From positions 62,001 to 126,000 of the forward strand of contig NZ_MVIH01000010.1 in the NCBI RefSeq assembly GCF_002086695.1: a stretch of DNA of 64,000 nucleotides. The letters are read 5' to 3'. Made by a program: the position numbers and the translations under genes. Positions 51,776-61,685 of this stretch are shown here, one piece after another. Origin of the DNA: Mycolicibacterium rhodesiae (GTDB lineage: Bacteria; Actinomycetota; Actinomycetes; Mycobacteriales; Mycobacteriaceae). Position 1 is the first letter of the stretch; each line of letters begins with the position of its first letter. Below the pieces are notes generated by a model that had not been told where the DNA came from, searched no databases, and saw nothing but the letters and a program-made list of their open reading frames with translations.

Positions 51776-54723
51776 TTCAAACCAGCGGAGGACTTGACCC
51801 CCGGGGCGCTGTTTGGCGTCGCTGGGAGCCACACATCCACACACCCGGTACCGCCATGGAAGATCGGTTCGGCTCCACGTCGATGGAGCAGTACCTGGAC
51901 GCTGTCGAAGCCGCCGATCCGGGCGTTGAGTCGCTCGGGATCACTGACTACTTGCTCACTCGGCGCTACGAAGAAGTGCTAGCCGCGAAGGACGCCGGCA
52001 GGCTGCCCAATGTCGGCTTGCTCTTCTGCAACATTGAGATTCGTTTGGGCATCGAAACCAAGGCCGGGAAACCGGTGAACATGCACCTCCTGGTATCGCC
52101 GGACGACCCCGAGCACGTCCAACAGATCAATCGCTTCCTTTCAAAGCTCACGTTCACGTTCGCCAAGGACACTTACTGCTGCACTCCTGACGACCTGCGC
52201 CGGCTGGGCTATGCGCACGACGCATCCATCCAGGACGACGAGGCAGCGCTGCGGGCTGGCGTCAACCAATTCAAGGTCAACTTCGATCAATTGCGCGCGC
52301 TGTACGACGGCACAGAGTGGGCGCAGAACAACGTCCTAATCGCGGTAGCTGGCAGCTCGAATGACGGCACCGCAGGATTGCAGGACGAGACTGCCAGCTT
52401 CGCCGCGACTCGAAAAGAGATCGAGGCGTTCGCTCAGATCATCTTCACAGCAACGCCGAAAAACATCGAGTTTTGGCGCGGTGCTGGAGTGCTATCAGTT
52501 GAGGATCTGGACAAGAAATACGGCGGACCCAAACCGTGCCTGCATGGGTCAGACGCGCATTCGCTCGCCAAAGTTGCTCAGCCTGACCAGGATCGGCGCT
52601 GCTGGATCAAGGGCAGCGCAACCTTCGAGGCGCTGCGGCAGGCTTGCCTGGAACCGCGCACACGCGTCCACATCGGACCAACGCCGCCCGAAACCGATAC
52701 TCCGTACAGCATCGTGTCTGTTGCGACGCCGACGTTGCCATGGTTGACAAAACATCCACAACCGATCAACGAGGGCATGGTGGCGATAATTGGTGCGCGG
52801 GGCTCTGGGAAGACCGCCCTTGCTGACCTCATCGCGCACGCTGGAGACAGTCCCCACCCGATCGAGGGCGAACAATCATTCTTAATTCGAGCGAGACCGT
52901 ATCTCGGTTCCGCGACCGTGAGAGCTGCCTGGAGTGACGGCGCCGAGTCGGATCGCCGACTGGATCAAGCGCCATCGGACTACGCCGAAGTCCACTACCT
53001 CACCCAGCAGTTCGTAGACCGCTTGTGCTCATCGGTAGCGGAGAGCGACGAGCTACTCGACGAGATCAAGCGGGTAGTCTTCCAGGCCCACCCACCTGAG
53101 TCGCGCCTGGGGGCGGATAGCTTTAACGCGCTGGTGCAGCTCCGTAGCAGTGAAACGCAGCTGGCGGTCCAGTCACTCAACCAGCGACTTGATCGGCTCT
53201 CGCAGGATCTGCTCGCAGAGCGGAACTGGTACATGCGCCGCGCTGGCATCACCAAGGATCTGCAGAAGATCAAGGAAGAGCTGTCGAAGGTCGACGCGGC
53301 GCGTAAGCAGCTCATCAAGCCTGGTGGCAAGGAACGCGCCGAGTACTACAGCCGCCTGACGACCGTCATCAGCACCCGCGAAACGACCATCCAGGGCCTG
53401 ACGCGCAAACGGCAGGCGTTCACGAAGCTGCAGATTGAGGCCGAGCGCTATAAGACGCAGGTGTTTCCACAGGCCGTATCCGATATGCAGCGTGCGCACG
53501 GTGAAGCGCTGCTGACGAAAGAAGAGTGGGCAAAACTGCTCCCGTCGTTCGCCGACGACCCGACCACTATGCTCACAGCGAAGCAAGACGAGCAGTCCGC
53601 CTTGATCAAGGTCGCCACCGATCAGGCGAGCGCGACGCCGACGATCGCTATGACAGTCGAAGAGCTCGGCGCATGTTCTCTGGAGGCGCTACGCGCCGAG
53701 CAAAAGAACGTCGGCGAGCAGATCGGCACGGACCAAAAGAACGCGCAGCGCCTCCAGCAGCTCGCCAAGCTGCAGGCGACGCACGAAGCGCGTCGCACCC
53801 AACTGGAGGAAGACCAGGCCCGCGCAGAACAGAGTCCCGCACGCCTTGAGGGCATATTGGCCGAGCGCGCCAAGCTCTATGAGCGCTTCTTCGAGCTCAT
53901 TACCGAACAGTGCAACATCCTGGCCGACCTGTACGCCCCGCTAGACGCCAAGCTGCAAGGCGCCTCCAACTCCGCTAACAAGTTGCGCTTGAAGGTCGTT
54001 CGCAGCGTCGATGTCGACAAGTGGGCGCATGACATCGAAGCCCTACTTGACCTCCGCAAGAATGGCGAGTTCCGCGGGCGCGGAGCGTTGGCGGAAATTG
54101 CCAAAGAGGACCTCCTACCGGCCTGGCAGACCGGCACCGCGGCAGAGGCGGCAACGGCGATGGAAGCGTTCAGAAACAGGTACAACCAAGCTTTGCTCGA
54201 TCAATCGTCCGTCGACCGAGAGGCCGCCGAGTACGAGCAGTGGATCGTCGATCTTGCGCGCCGCCAGTACTCAACCGACCACATCCATGTGCACTACAGC
54301 ATCGAGTACGAAGGCGTCTCGATCACTCAGCTCTCGCCGGGCACACGTGGGATCGTCCTGTTGCTGCTCTACCTGGCGCTCGATGTGGAGGACGCCCGCC
54401 CGCTGATAGTCGACCAGCCAGAGGAGAACCTCGATCCCCAGTCGGTGTATACCGAACTGGTGGCGCTGTTCCGTGATGCTCGGCAGCGACGCCAAGTCAT
54501 CATCGTCACCCATAACGCCAACCTGGTGGTGAACGCCGACGTCGACCAGGTGATCGTCGCGTCGTGCACAAAGCACGGCGGCGGCCAGCCGCCCGAGTTC
54601 ACGTATATCAGTGGCGGGCTGGAAGACTCGGCCATCCGGGAGCGCGTGTGCAAGATTCTGGAAGGCGGAGAGAACGCTTTCAAGGAGAGAGCACGTCGCT
54701 TGCGTGTAGCCCTCAACCGCTAG
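51772..54723 (+). CDS. PHP-domain SMC-like ATPase (TrlF family)
   Basis: A 983-residue protein. The N-terminal PHP phosphoesterase has HIH at 21-23, GITDYLL (D59) and GSDAH (D261, H263). A long ABC/SMC-type ATPase follows: Walker A GARGSGKT at 341-348, a central coiled coil of about 350 residues, the LSPGTRGIVLLLLYLAL signature, Walker B IVDQPEENLDPQS (D881, E884) and the VIIVTHNANLV H-loop. It resembles SMC-type defence ATPases with an added phosphoesterase. It is the last and largest gene of the three-gene operon. No function is proven; nucleic-acid sensing with ATP-driven cleavage is the reasonable guess. Confidence 0.88.
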   Translation: MIQTSGGLDPRGAVWRRWEPHIHTPGTAMEDRFGSTSMEQYLDAVEAADPGVESLGITDYLLTRRYEEVLAAKDAGRLPNVGLLFCNIEIRLGIETKAGKPVNMHLLVSPDDPEHVQQINRFLSKLTFTFAKDTYCCTPDDLRRLGYAHDASIQDDEAALRAGVNQFKVNFDQLRALYDGTEWAQNNVLIAVAGSSNDGTAGLQDETASFAATRKEIEAFAQIIFTATPKNIEFWRGAGVLSVEDLDKKYGGPKPCLHGSDAHSLAKVAQPDQDRRCWIKGSATFEALRQACLEPRTRVHIGPTPPETDTPYSIVSVATPTLPWLTKHPQPINEGMVAIIGARGSGKTALADLIAHAGDSPHPIEGEQSFLIRARPYLGSATVRAAWSDGAESDRRLDQAPSDYAEVHYLTQQFVDRLCSSVAESDELLDEIKRVVFQAHPPESRLGADSFNALVQLRSSETQLAVQSLNQRLDRLSQDLLAERNWYMRRAGITKDLQKIKEELSKVDAARKQLIKPGGKERAEYYSRLTTVISTRETTIQGLTRKRQAFTKLQIEAERYKTQVFPQAVSDMQRAHGEALLTKEEWAKLLPSFADDPTTMLTAKQDEQSALIKVATDQASATPTIAMTVEELGACSLEALRAEQKNVGEQIGTDQKNAQRLQQLAKLQATHEARRTQLEEDQARAEQSPARLEGILAERAKLYERFFELITEQCNILADLYAPLDAKLQGASNSANKLRLKVVRSVDVDKWAHDIEALLDLRKNGEFRGRGALAEIAKEDLLPAWQTGTAAEAATAMEAFRNRYNQALLDQSSVDREAAEYEQWIVDLARRQYSTDHIHVHYSIEYEGVSITQLSPGTRGIVLLLLYLALDVEDARPLIVDQPEENLDPQSVYTELVALFRDARQRRQVIIVTHNANLVVNADVDQVIVASCTKHGGGQPPEFTYISGGLEDSAIRERVCKILEGGENAFKERARRLRVALNR

Positions 54724-54888
54724 ATAGCAAGCAATGAAGAACGGTCACATTTCCTCTGCGGAGCCATCGTCTTGCGCGCACGGGAGCTTGTCGCCGACGG
54801 CGAGGCGATGGTGGGAGATCACAGTGGATGGACGCGACACTGTCGACGGATGAGGAGACTACTGCTGGGTCCTTATTCGGACGCCAGG

Positions 54889-57678
54889 TTAGAGTTCCAC
54901 TCCGCCTTCGACTCCCGCTTGCCAGCTCTGGCTTTTCCCCCGACGTACCTTGTCCGTGACGCCCGAATGCCCGCGCTGCCAGTCCTGCAGAGCAGTCTTG
55001 CGGTCAGTGATCTGTCGAAGCCGTCGAGACTGTAGTGCAGAAACGGGGTCCGAACCCGCCGAGTCGCCAGGCGTCTGCGCTGCGATGTAATGAGCAGTGC
55101 GGGGTTGCTCTCTGTCGTTGGCAACGACTCCGCGAACCAGTTGGGCGGCATGTCGACTCGTGTCAGGCGAGGCGTTGCCCAGCTCGACTTGCGAGTGGTG
55201 GCTTGTCTGCTTGTCGCCTCCGAGCTGCTCGGTGAGGTACGCAGTGTTGGCATTGCGTCCTCGACTCATGGCGACGTAGAAGAGTGCGCGGGTGGTGTTT
55301 TCCCTCAGCACGGCGTGGGTGGTGTCCGTGGTGGCGCCCTGTGCGGAATGGACGGTGATGGCGTAGCCGTGGGTGATGTGGTCGCGGAGGTAGTCGCCGG
55401 TGAAGACGGTGCGGGCGCCGTCGTTGATGCGGCGGGCGGCGATGCGGTGGTTGTCCGGGTCGATGGCGTATACGCGCCAGCGGTTCCCATTTCGTACTGG
55501 GTCGGCATGTCCGGTCTTTTCGGTCGGGTGCAAGACGCTGATGGTGGGGTCGTTGCGGCGGCTGATGATCAGATCTCCGACACCAATTTGGTGTCCGCGA
55601 GCCGCGGTCACAGTCGGCGCTTGCGGATCGATGGTCTCGTTGTGGATGCGATGATTCAGCGCGTCGGCCATCTCCTTGGTGTCGCACACGAGCAAGCTGT
55701 CTTTCCCGGCCGCGATGTCACGCCGGTAGGCAGCTAAAGCTGCACTCGCCATGGCGATTTCGTCGCCCGCTTGAAGTCGGTCGTTTTTGCGATACCACTC
55801 GATCGCTCGGCGTACCGGGGCCGGTCCTCCGTCGCGCAACGCTAGTGAGGCGCTGCGCTCCTGGGGGTCGCGCATGCGCCACACCTCGGACAACTTTTGC
55901 GTCCAGGGCAGGTCGGTGCAGAGTTGGGCGAACATGCCGCCGCGGGCCTTGACGGGGGCGAGCTGGTGTTGATCGCCGACCAACACGGTCTTGATCCCAG
56001 CGCTCGTGGTGGTGGTCAGCAGGCGGCATAGGTCGTCGGTGCCGACCATCCCTGCCTCATCGACGATGACCAAGTCCCGTGGGTCCAAAGTCAGGCGGCC
56101 ATTCTCGATGTCCTGCAGCGCTTTGGCGATGGTGTAGCCGACGTCGCCGGCGCCTTCAAGGACCGCGACGTCGACGGCATTGCCCGTTGGCGCCAAAACA
56201 ATGACCCGGCTATCGCGGCGGCGGCGCGCCATCGCCGCCAGTGCGCGCATGGAGGTGGTCTTGCCTGCACCGGCCGGTGCGCTCAGCGGTTGCACCAACC
56301 ACGGCGAGACGGCGATATTCACCACTGCACGTTGTTGATCCGGCGATAACCCGTCAATGTCGTCCGGCAGACCCCACAGAATTGACCGAGGGTCTTGGGC
56401 GTCAACCAGGTCCAGCACAGCGGCTTCCTCGGCCAGGATCAGATCTAGAGTGAACCGCTCATGCCCCTCCCTTTGATGCGCTTCGCGCGGGGCGGTCAGG
56501 CGCACCGCGATTTCGTCGACGGCTTCCTCCACCAGCTCACGTGGCGAGCGTGCGGTATCGACCGGGAGTTGGGCTCCGATGACTTCGATGAGGTCGGCAC
56601 GGGTGAACGCGGCCTTCTCGATCGTGGCAGCAGCATCGGCGATCCGGTGCCGATCGAACCGCGGCCCGCTCGCAACGAGCCGGTCGCGGCGCGCCCGGCG
56701 ATGCGGCGCCGAATCGATGCCTAGACCGCGTTCGTCGGCGCGCCATCCGGCCCGCAGTTCCATCCAGCCGAGTTGTTCGGGCTTGCCTGGGCGGGTGGCT
56801 TTTTGAGCCGCCGCAAGCTGGGATGCCGTCGGCTCGCGGCTCTCGTTCACCTCAAGATTTCCGGCTGCCCATTCGCGCAATTGGGAAGACCGCTGCGACC
56901 ACGCGGCGATGCTGTTCGGGTCGATGCCGGCGACTTCGGCCATGCCGGTTGACGGGTCGACGGGCAGCCATTCGTACCCCAACGACCGGTGCAGTTCGCG
57001 GCGTAGCGTCGCTTGGTAGATGACTCCGGCGGCCTTCGCTTCGTGGTACAGAGACGTGCCATCGATCGACACCAATCGACCGTCGCCGCGGGCTTGGCGG
57101 TTGGGCACGATGACGTGAGTGTGCAGGTGCGGATCACCTGTCCGGGAGGTCTCGTGCTGATAGGCAATCGCCACCAAGCCGGGAAGCCGAACGAGGTCCT
57201 TCTCCCCCGTCGCAGGGTTGTGCACGCGCGTGTATCCGGCATGGGTCGCAAGGTATTCCATCGCCTCCGCGATCGCGGTCGCGTGCGCGTCCGCGATCGC
57301 TTTATCGGCGACATCGTCGGCTCGGATTGCGCGGATCAGCGACACCGACTTCGGCGCGCAGAACGTTAGATCGAAGCCATGCACGCTCCCGTTTCGGAAC
57401 CCTCGACCGGATGCACCGTTGGGTGCTTCACCTCCGAACAGCCAGTTCTCGACGACGTCTGGATCGGCCCCTCCGCCCACGCGTTCGCGGTCCGACAATC
57501 CAACGAGTTCGGCCGCGCGGCGGGTATCGCCGGCGCACAACCAGACTGGGGTGCGGGTGTCGTGTTCGGAGTAGTACTCCCCCAGTCCGCCGCCGGCCTT
57601 CTGAGCGTCGACCGCGGCGCGCGCGGTGTCGTTGTAGTAGTTGATCGACCAGGCTGACAGCTTGGCAATCATGAGCAT
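54889..57678 (-). CDS. MobF-family relaxase with helicase domain (TraA-like)
   Basis: A 929-residue protein. The N-terminal TrwC-type relaxase has catalytic Tyr14-Tyr15 in SINYYND and the metal triad in GDPHLHTHVIV, with H175 before it. The helicase part has Walker A SAPAGAGKTTSM, Walker B LVIVDEAGMVG and a UvrD-like HSAQGATTD motif near the end. Such enzymes nick oriT and unwind the strand for transfer. The start may be ATG at 57678 or 57672. The reading frame opens to 57831 but that part is unlike protein. It is convergent with the TrlF-like gene, 165 bp away. Confidence 0.92.
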   Translation of the reverse strand: MLMIAKLSAWSINYYNDTARAAVDAQKAGGGLGEYYSEHDTRTPVWLCAGDTRRAAELVGLSDRERVGGGADPDVVENWLFGGEAPNGASGRGFRNGSVHGFDLTFCAPKSVSLIRAIRADDVADKAIADAHATAIAEAMEYLATHAGYTRVHNPATGEKDLVRLPGLVAIAYQHETSRTGDPHLHTHVIVPNRQARGDGRLVSIDGTSLYHEAKAAGVIYQATLRRELHRSLGYEWLPVDPSTGMAEVAGIDPNSIAAWSQRSSQLREWAAGNLEVNESREPTASQLAAAQKATRPGKPEQLGWMELRAGWRADERGLGIDSAPHRRARRDRLVASGPRFDRHRIADAAATIEKAAFTRADLIEVIGAQLPVDTARSPRELVEEAVDEIAVRLTAPREAHQREGHERFTLDLILAEEAAVLDLVDAQDPRSILWGLPDDIDGLSPDQQRAVVNIAVSPWLVQPLSAPAGAGKTTSMRALAAMARRRRDSRVIVLAPTGNAVDVAVLEGAGDVGYTIAKALQDIENGRLTLDPRDLVIVDEAGMVGTDDLCRLLTTTTSAGIKTVLVGDQHQLAPVKARGGMFAQLCTDLPWTQKLSEVWRMRDPQERSASLALRDGGPAPVRRAIEWYRKNDRLQAGDEIAMASAALAAYRRDIAAGKDSLLVCDTKEMADALNHRIHNETIDPQAPTVTAARGHQIGVGDLIISRRNDPTISVLHPTEKTGHADPVRNGNRWRVYAIDPDNHRIAARRINDGARTVFTGDYLRDHITHGYAITVHSAQGATTDTTHAVLRENTTRALFYVAMSRGRNANTAYLTEQLGGDKQTSHHSQVELGNASPDTSRHAAQLVRGVVANDREQPRTAHYIAAQTPGDSAGSDPVSALQSRRLRQITDRKTALQDWQRGHSGVTDKVRRGKSQSWQAGVEGGVEL

Positions 57679-58045
57679 GTCGATCACCGCCCGGGCTTGA
57701 GATCTCCCGGGGCTTAATACCGCCGGGCGGCGAACGCAACGTTCGCTACTGCCAATCTCGCACACCCTTGTGCAAATGTGCCATAGGAAAAATGGGTGAG
57801 TCGCAGTGAGTTGCTCTGTACAGCAACACATTTAGAGACGCAGAGATGACCAGAGGAACGTGGCGAGGTGGTTGAGACTACAGAGACGTAGCAAGAAAGC
57901 AATTGGGCAGGGGTCGCAGTAGGCGTGGGTGGCTGCCGCCACGCCCAACACAGCGGGCCGGTCAAGCGTTAGTGCATCGAATCGGCTACGAGGCGTGGGT
58001 GAGCGGTCCACCGTGCACCGCGCAACGTGGTGACACTGGCGGCGC
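57679..58045. other. Non-coding region upstream of relaxase, candidate oriT
   Basis: About 370 bp. It has several dyads: GCGAACG-CAA-CGTTCGC at 57730-57746, CCCGGG twice at 57690-57695 and 57706-57711, and GGCGTGG (57922-57928) with CCACGCC (57939-57945). Relaxase genes often lie beside their oriT, so this is the first place to look, but no known nic site is recognised. Confidence 0.45.
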
Positions 58046-58330
58046 AGATACGGCTCGGTCGGCGCCTACGATGACGCCCTCCCGGAGACGATGGTCGGGC
58101 TGTCGAAAGACCTAGGCGATCAGATCGGACAGCCCGTTTCAATTCCGGCCACTGGAGACCTCGACGAGGTGGAGTACGCCACGATGGAATGGGTCCCCTG
58201 GTACAAGACCCGCCGCCTGCACGGCGTGCTCGACGACGTCCCGCCGAGGAACACGAGGCCGCCTACTGCGCTCACGCCCACGCATCGCAGGCTGGTAGAT
58301 CTCGCCTTGATCGCGGCGTCCCGGACGGAA
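58046..58330 (+). pseudogene. Remnant of an IS3-family transposase (C-terminal end)
   Basis: Translation in one frame gives RYGSVGAYDDALPETMVGL and, further on, EYATMEWVPWYKTRRLHGVL, which matches the C-terminal part of IS3-type OrfB (motifs like GSVGDSYDNALAET and WVxWYNxRRLHxxLG). The frame then breaks near 58250: in the next frame EHEAAYCAHA continues the family pattern. The N-terminal and catalytic DDE parts are missing. Confidence 0.8.
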
Positions 58331-58450
58331 GTTGATGGGCACCCCGTGCGCGGGTTGGTGGCAGGCACCATCGAGTAGTCGAACACTCGCGCCGTTAACC
58401 CGACGAGGTGGGATAGTCGAGCGCGACGCGAGAGGTGAGGGCTTCATCGA

Positions 58451-59290
58451 ATGAGGATCATCGTGACCGGCGGCAACAGCGGTATCGGTAAGGCGACCGC
58501 CGCCGCTCTCGCCGCCGCCGGTCACAGCGTGGTGATCGCCTGTCGAACCATCCCAAAGGGCGAACGCGCCGCCGCCGAGATGTCGGGTGACATCGAGGTG
58601 CGCCACCTTGATCTGGCAGACCTGAGCAGTGTGCGTGCCTTCGCCGACTCCGTGGAAACCGTTGATGTTCTGGTGAACAACGCCGGCGTTTTGGGTCTGC
58701 CGCTGACCCGCACCGCCGATGGTTTCGAGGCGCATATGGGAACAAACCACCTCGGCCACTTCGCGTTGACGTGCGAGCTGGGCGACAAGATCACCGACCG
58801 GGTGATCTCAGTCAGCAGCGCGCTGTATGTCTTGGGCCGCATCCATCTCGACGACCTGAACTGGCAGACCCGCGAGTACTCAATGTGGGCGGCCTATGCG
58901 CAATCCAAGCTGGCCAACATGCTCTTTATCAACGAGTTGGCCCGGCGCGGCGTGCGGGCCTATGCCTCCGATCCGGGGATGGCGGCGAGCGACATCACCC
59001 GAGACAGCACCGGCGGGTTGCACTGGCTGGGTGAGCACCTGCTCGGGCATCTCGGACAGAGCCCGCCCAACGCCGCGCGAGCCACGCTCCAGGCGGTCAC
59101 GACGGCCCTGCCCAGCGGAACCTATCTCGCGCCCCGCTTCAACCAGTGGGGCAAACCTCGGGTGACCCAGCCACGCAAGATCGCTCGCGACCCGGCGATG
59201 GCCCGTCGGCTGTGGGAACTGTCCGCCCAACTGACCAGCTGCGACTGGCACAAACATCCGAGCAACCAACCCCAAGCACCCGGCATCTAA
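58451..59290 (+). CDS. Short-chain dehydrogenase/reductase
   Basis: A 279-residue SDR. The cofactor motif is TGGNSGIG at 6-13, NNAG at 77-80, Ser near 122, and the catalytic Tyr149-x3-Lys153 in YAQSK. The substrate is not known. The gene lies 120 bp after the IS3 remnant, so it is probably cargo of the island. Confidence 0.88.
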   Translation: MRIIVTGGNSGIGKATAAALAAAGHSVVIACRTIPKGERAAAEMSGDIEVRHLDLADLSSVRAFADSVETVDVLVNNAGVLGLPLTRTADGFEAHMGTNHLGHFALTCELGDKITDRVISVSSALYVLGRIHLDDLNWQTREYSMWAAYAQSKLANMLFINELARRGVRAYASDPGMAASDITRDSTGGLHWLGEHLLGHLGQSPPNAARATLQAVTTALPSGTYLAPRFNQWGKPRVTQPRKIARDPAMARRLWELSAQLTSCDWHKHPSNQPQAPGI

Positions 59291-59357
59291 CGGCGGAGCA
59301 ATCCACGACATCGTCCTCCCCAGCATGTCGCGACGCGCGTGGGCCGCCCCATGTTCC

Positions 59358-59858
59358 TCAGGGTCGCTTCAGGACAAAAGCCTCGATGTGGCGGTCGCCG
59401 GCCCACGTCTGCTCCTTAGTCAGGCCGGGGAAGATTTCGATGCCCCTCGCCCAAATCTCTTCGCGCTCAGCGGGTGTGGCTAGGCGGGCGGTGGTGTCCC
59501 AGGTATCCCCGTCCATCGTCACTGTGGCCCCCGGGTCGGCCTTGAGATTGTGGTACCAACTCGGGTGATTAGCAGCGCCATAATTGCTCGCGACTACCGC
59601 TACGCCCTCGGGATGCGGAATGCCTAAAAGCGCTACGGTGCGGGGCTTTCCGGACTTGGCGCCAGTGGTGGTGAGGATGACCGTCGGCAGACCGGCCGCG
59701 ATCCCGGCGAAGCTGCGCTTACCGCCGGTGAGCTTGCTAACGATCTGATCCAGGTGGTGTGCCGTCGGCCGGAAGACAACTCGGCCCGCCTTCGTGACCG
59801 CCACGGCGCGCATCGCGCGATAAACGACATTCGCATCGTCGAAAGAACGGGCTGGCAT
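59358..59858 (-). CDS. Deazaflavin-dependent nitroreductase (Ddn family)
   Basis: A 166-residue protein. The segment VILTTTGAKSGKPRTVALLG and PSWYHNLKADPGATV are typical of F420-dependent Ddn/DUF385 proteins. The ATG at 59858 (MPARSF) fits the family start; an ATG at 59891 is in frame. It is convergent with the SDR gene. Likely function is F420H2-dependent reduction of a small molecule such as a quinone. Confidence 0.85.
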   Translation of the reverse strand: MPARSFDDANVVYRAMRAVAVTKAGRVVFRPTAHHLDQIVSKLTGGKRSFAGIAAGLPTVILTTTGAKSGKPRTVALLGIPHPEGVAVVASNYGAANHPSWYHNLKADPGATVTMDGDTWDTTARLATPAEREEIWARGIEIFPGLTKEQTWAGDRHIEAFVLKRP

Positions 59859-59951
59859 AGCGGTATTCAACCTGAAATCGATCCTGCACATGGTGGTATC
59901 CCGTCTTCCGGATACGCACGCAACGGGGTCTCCGAGAATGTGATGCGAAGG

Positions 59952-61181
59952 TCAGCTTTGGGGCCTGGTTCCGAGAATGTCGTGGAACAGGACACGGCGG
60001 AGCGCGAGTTCTCTTGGATCGCTAATCGGGTGGAACCCCAACTTATTCATCACGTACGCGGATCCGATGCCGGTGTCTGGATCCGCGAATCCGAACGAGC
60101 CGCCCATTCCTGGAGTCCCAAACGCGTTATCGGATGAACCGAAGAAAGATAGAGGCGCCGGCTTGGCAAAGCCAAGGGAGAACGAGGTGTCGACGTGCAG
60201 AACCCTATCGCGCGATCCATGTACCGGTGGTAACGCCGGCTTCTTCAACGCCTCAAGAATTCCTGGCGTTAAACCGATCTCAGAACCGTCGGTGGCGGCG
60301 CTGCCGTATAACTTCGCGATTGACCGTGCGGTACCGGTGCCGTTGGATGCGGGCATCTCGACCACCCGCAGCTCGTCGCGGTTGAACTGTGCGGGCCCTG
60401 TGATGCCTTTGGCGATAAGCGAGGACCGGGCCTCCAGGCTCAACGGATTGAATAGGGCGAGCACAAAGCGGGGCGGCCACCTGTTGAGATGCAATAGCAG
60501 CTGGGCCCTCGACCAGGCATGCAGGTGTGCCACGCGGTCACGGTTAACCGACGCGGGCAATCCGATGTAGAAGTCCAACCCGAGTGGTTTGATGATCTCG
60601 TCGGCGAGGAACTGGCCTAACGACCGGCCTGCAGGGTCGGTGCGGCGGATTAGCTCGCCTTCATACCAGCCGAGCGTGACAACGTGGTAACCATGCCGTG
60701 TCCCCGGAGCCCACGCGGGCGCTTGCGCCGCAAGCTTCGCTGACATTGTGATTGGGTCGGCCAGGTCGCCCAGCGCCAGCGGCGGGTCAATGGCGGATAG
60801 CCCAGCTTGGTGTGACAGAAGTTGGCGCACGGTGACCTCGTCTTTGCCGCCCTGCGCGAACTCCGGCCAGTAGTCGGCCACTTTTGCGTCATACGAGAGC
60901 AGTCCACGAGAGACAGCGACCGCGACAGCCAGCGAGGCAATGCCTTTCGTGGTCGAGAACACGTTGACGAGGGTGTCCTGCTCCCACCGCGCTTTGGTGT
61001 TGCCGTTACAGTAGCCACCCCAAAGATCGACGACTTTACGGCCCTCCCGGTACACAGCGAAAGCGGCACCGACCTCCTGACCGCTGCTGATGTTGCGGCG
61101 GAAGACGTCGGCGATCTTTCCGTACCCGTCCTCGACGTCTCCACCGATGAGTTCGGGCGACGTTTTGACCCTACGAGCCAT
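59952..61181 (-). CDS. Serine hydrolase of the beta-lactamase/EstB type
   Basis: A 409-residue protein. The catalytic SxxK is S76-T-T-K79, and the HGYHV region may be the Tyr motif. Known relatives are esterases and lipases (LipL, EstB). The ATG at 61181 is chosen by homology; an open frame to 61487 is Arg-rich and shadow-like. It lies upstream of the Ddn gene on the same strand, 93 bp away. Confidence 0.88.
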   Translation of the reverse strand: MARRVKTSPELIGGDVEDGYGKIADVFRRNISSGQEVGAAFAVYREGRKVVDLWGGYCNGNTKARWEQDTLVNVFSTTKGIASLAVAVAVSRGLLSYDAKVADYWPEFAQGGKDEVTVRQLLSHQAGLSAIDPPLALGDLADPITMSAKLAAQAPAWAPGTRHGYHVVTLGWYEGELIRRTDPAGRSLGQFLADEIIKPLGLDFYIGLPASVNRDRVAHLHAWSRAQLLLHLNRWPPRFVLALFNPLSLEARSSLIAKGITGPAQFNRDELRVVEMPASNGTGTARSIAKLYGSAATDGSEIGLTPGILEALKKPALPPVHGSRDRVLHVDTSFSLGFAKPAPLSFFGSSDNAFGTPGMGGSFGFADPDTGIGSAYVMNKLGFHPISDPRELALRRVLFHDILGTRPQS

Positions 61182-61685
61182 GCTTTGCTCCCTCACTGCG
61201 CGTGGGCGGCTTGCCCCGCCGGTCGGTGTACAGGCTGACAGTGGCACAAACCGGTTCGGCGCATGCTCCGAATTGCTGACCCGCCAATATCCGATCCAAG
61301 GTCCACGGCGGATGCCATGTCCATCGGTGGAGTGCAGGTAGCGCCGGGCCGGGCGGCCGCGACGTAGCCCAGCGCGCCGTGACTGCCGCGGCCTCAAGCC
61401 CGGGGAAGCGAAACGGTGACGCTGGCATACGGCCGCGCCAAACTTCTGAGCCCGCAACCGCGGATTAATTTCAATCCACCGTCGCATAGTGGTGTGGAGC
61501 GCATTTAGCTGTCAGTTATGCCGGTGACTGCGGGGTCGTCTTCACGCCACGGTGGTGGCGCTCGCCGACTCGGTGCCAGCGACATGGCGACCGCTCGACC
61601 GCGGCCCGTCACCAACTCGCGCGCCATCCACAGTTGGCAGCGTTCTTGGTCAATCGATCGGCACAGTGAGAGGTGGTGAATTACA
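61182..61685. other. Non-coding region before xis-int
   Basis: About 500 bp between the esterase-like gene and the excisionase. It should contain the xis promoter and perhaps integrase arm sites. I see no clear repeat, hairpin or gene. Confidence 0.5.

Noticed and set aside
61171..61428. Minus-strand 85-codon frame upstream of the esterase-like gene
   Set aside because: No conserved features and only chance length in high-GC DNA.
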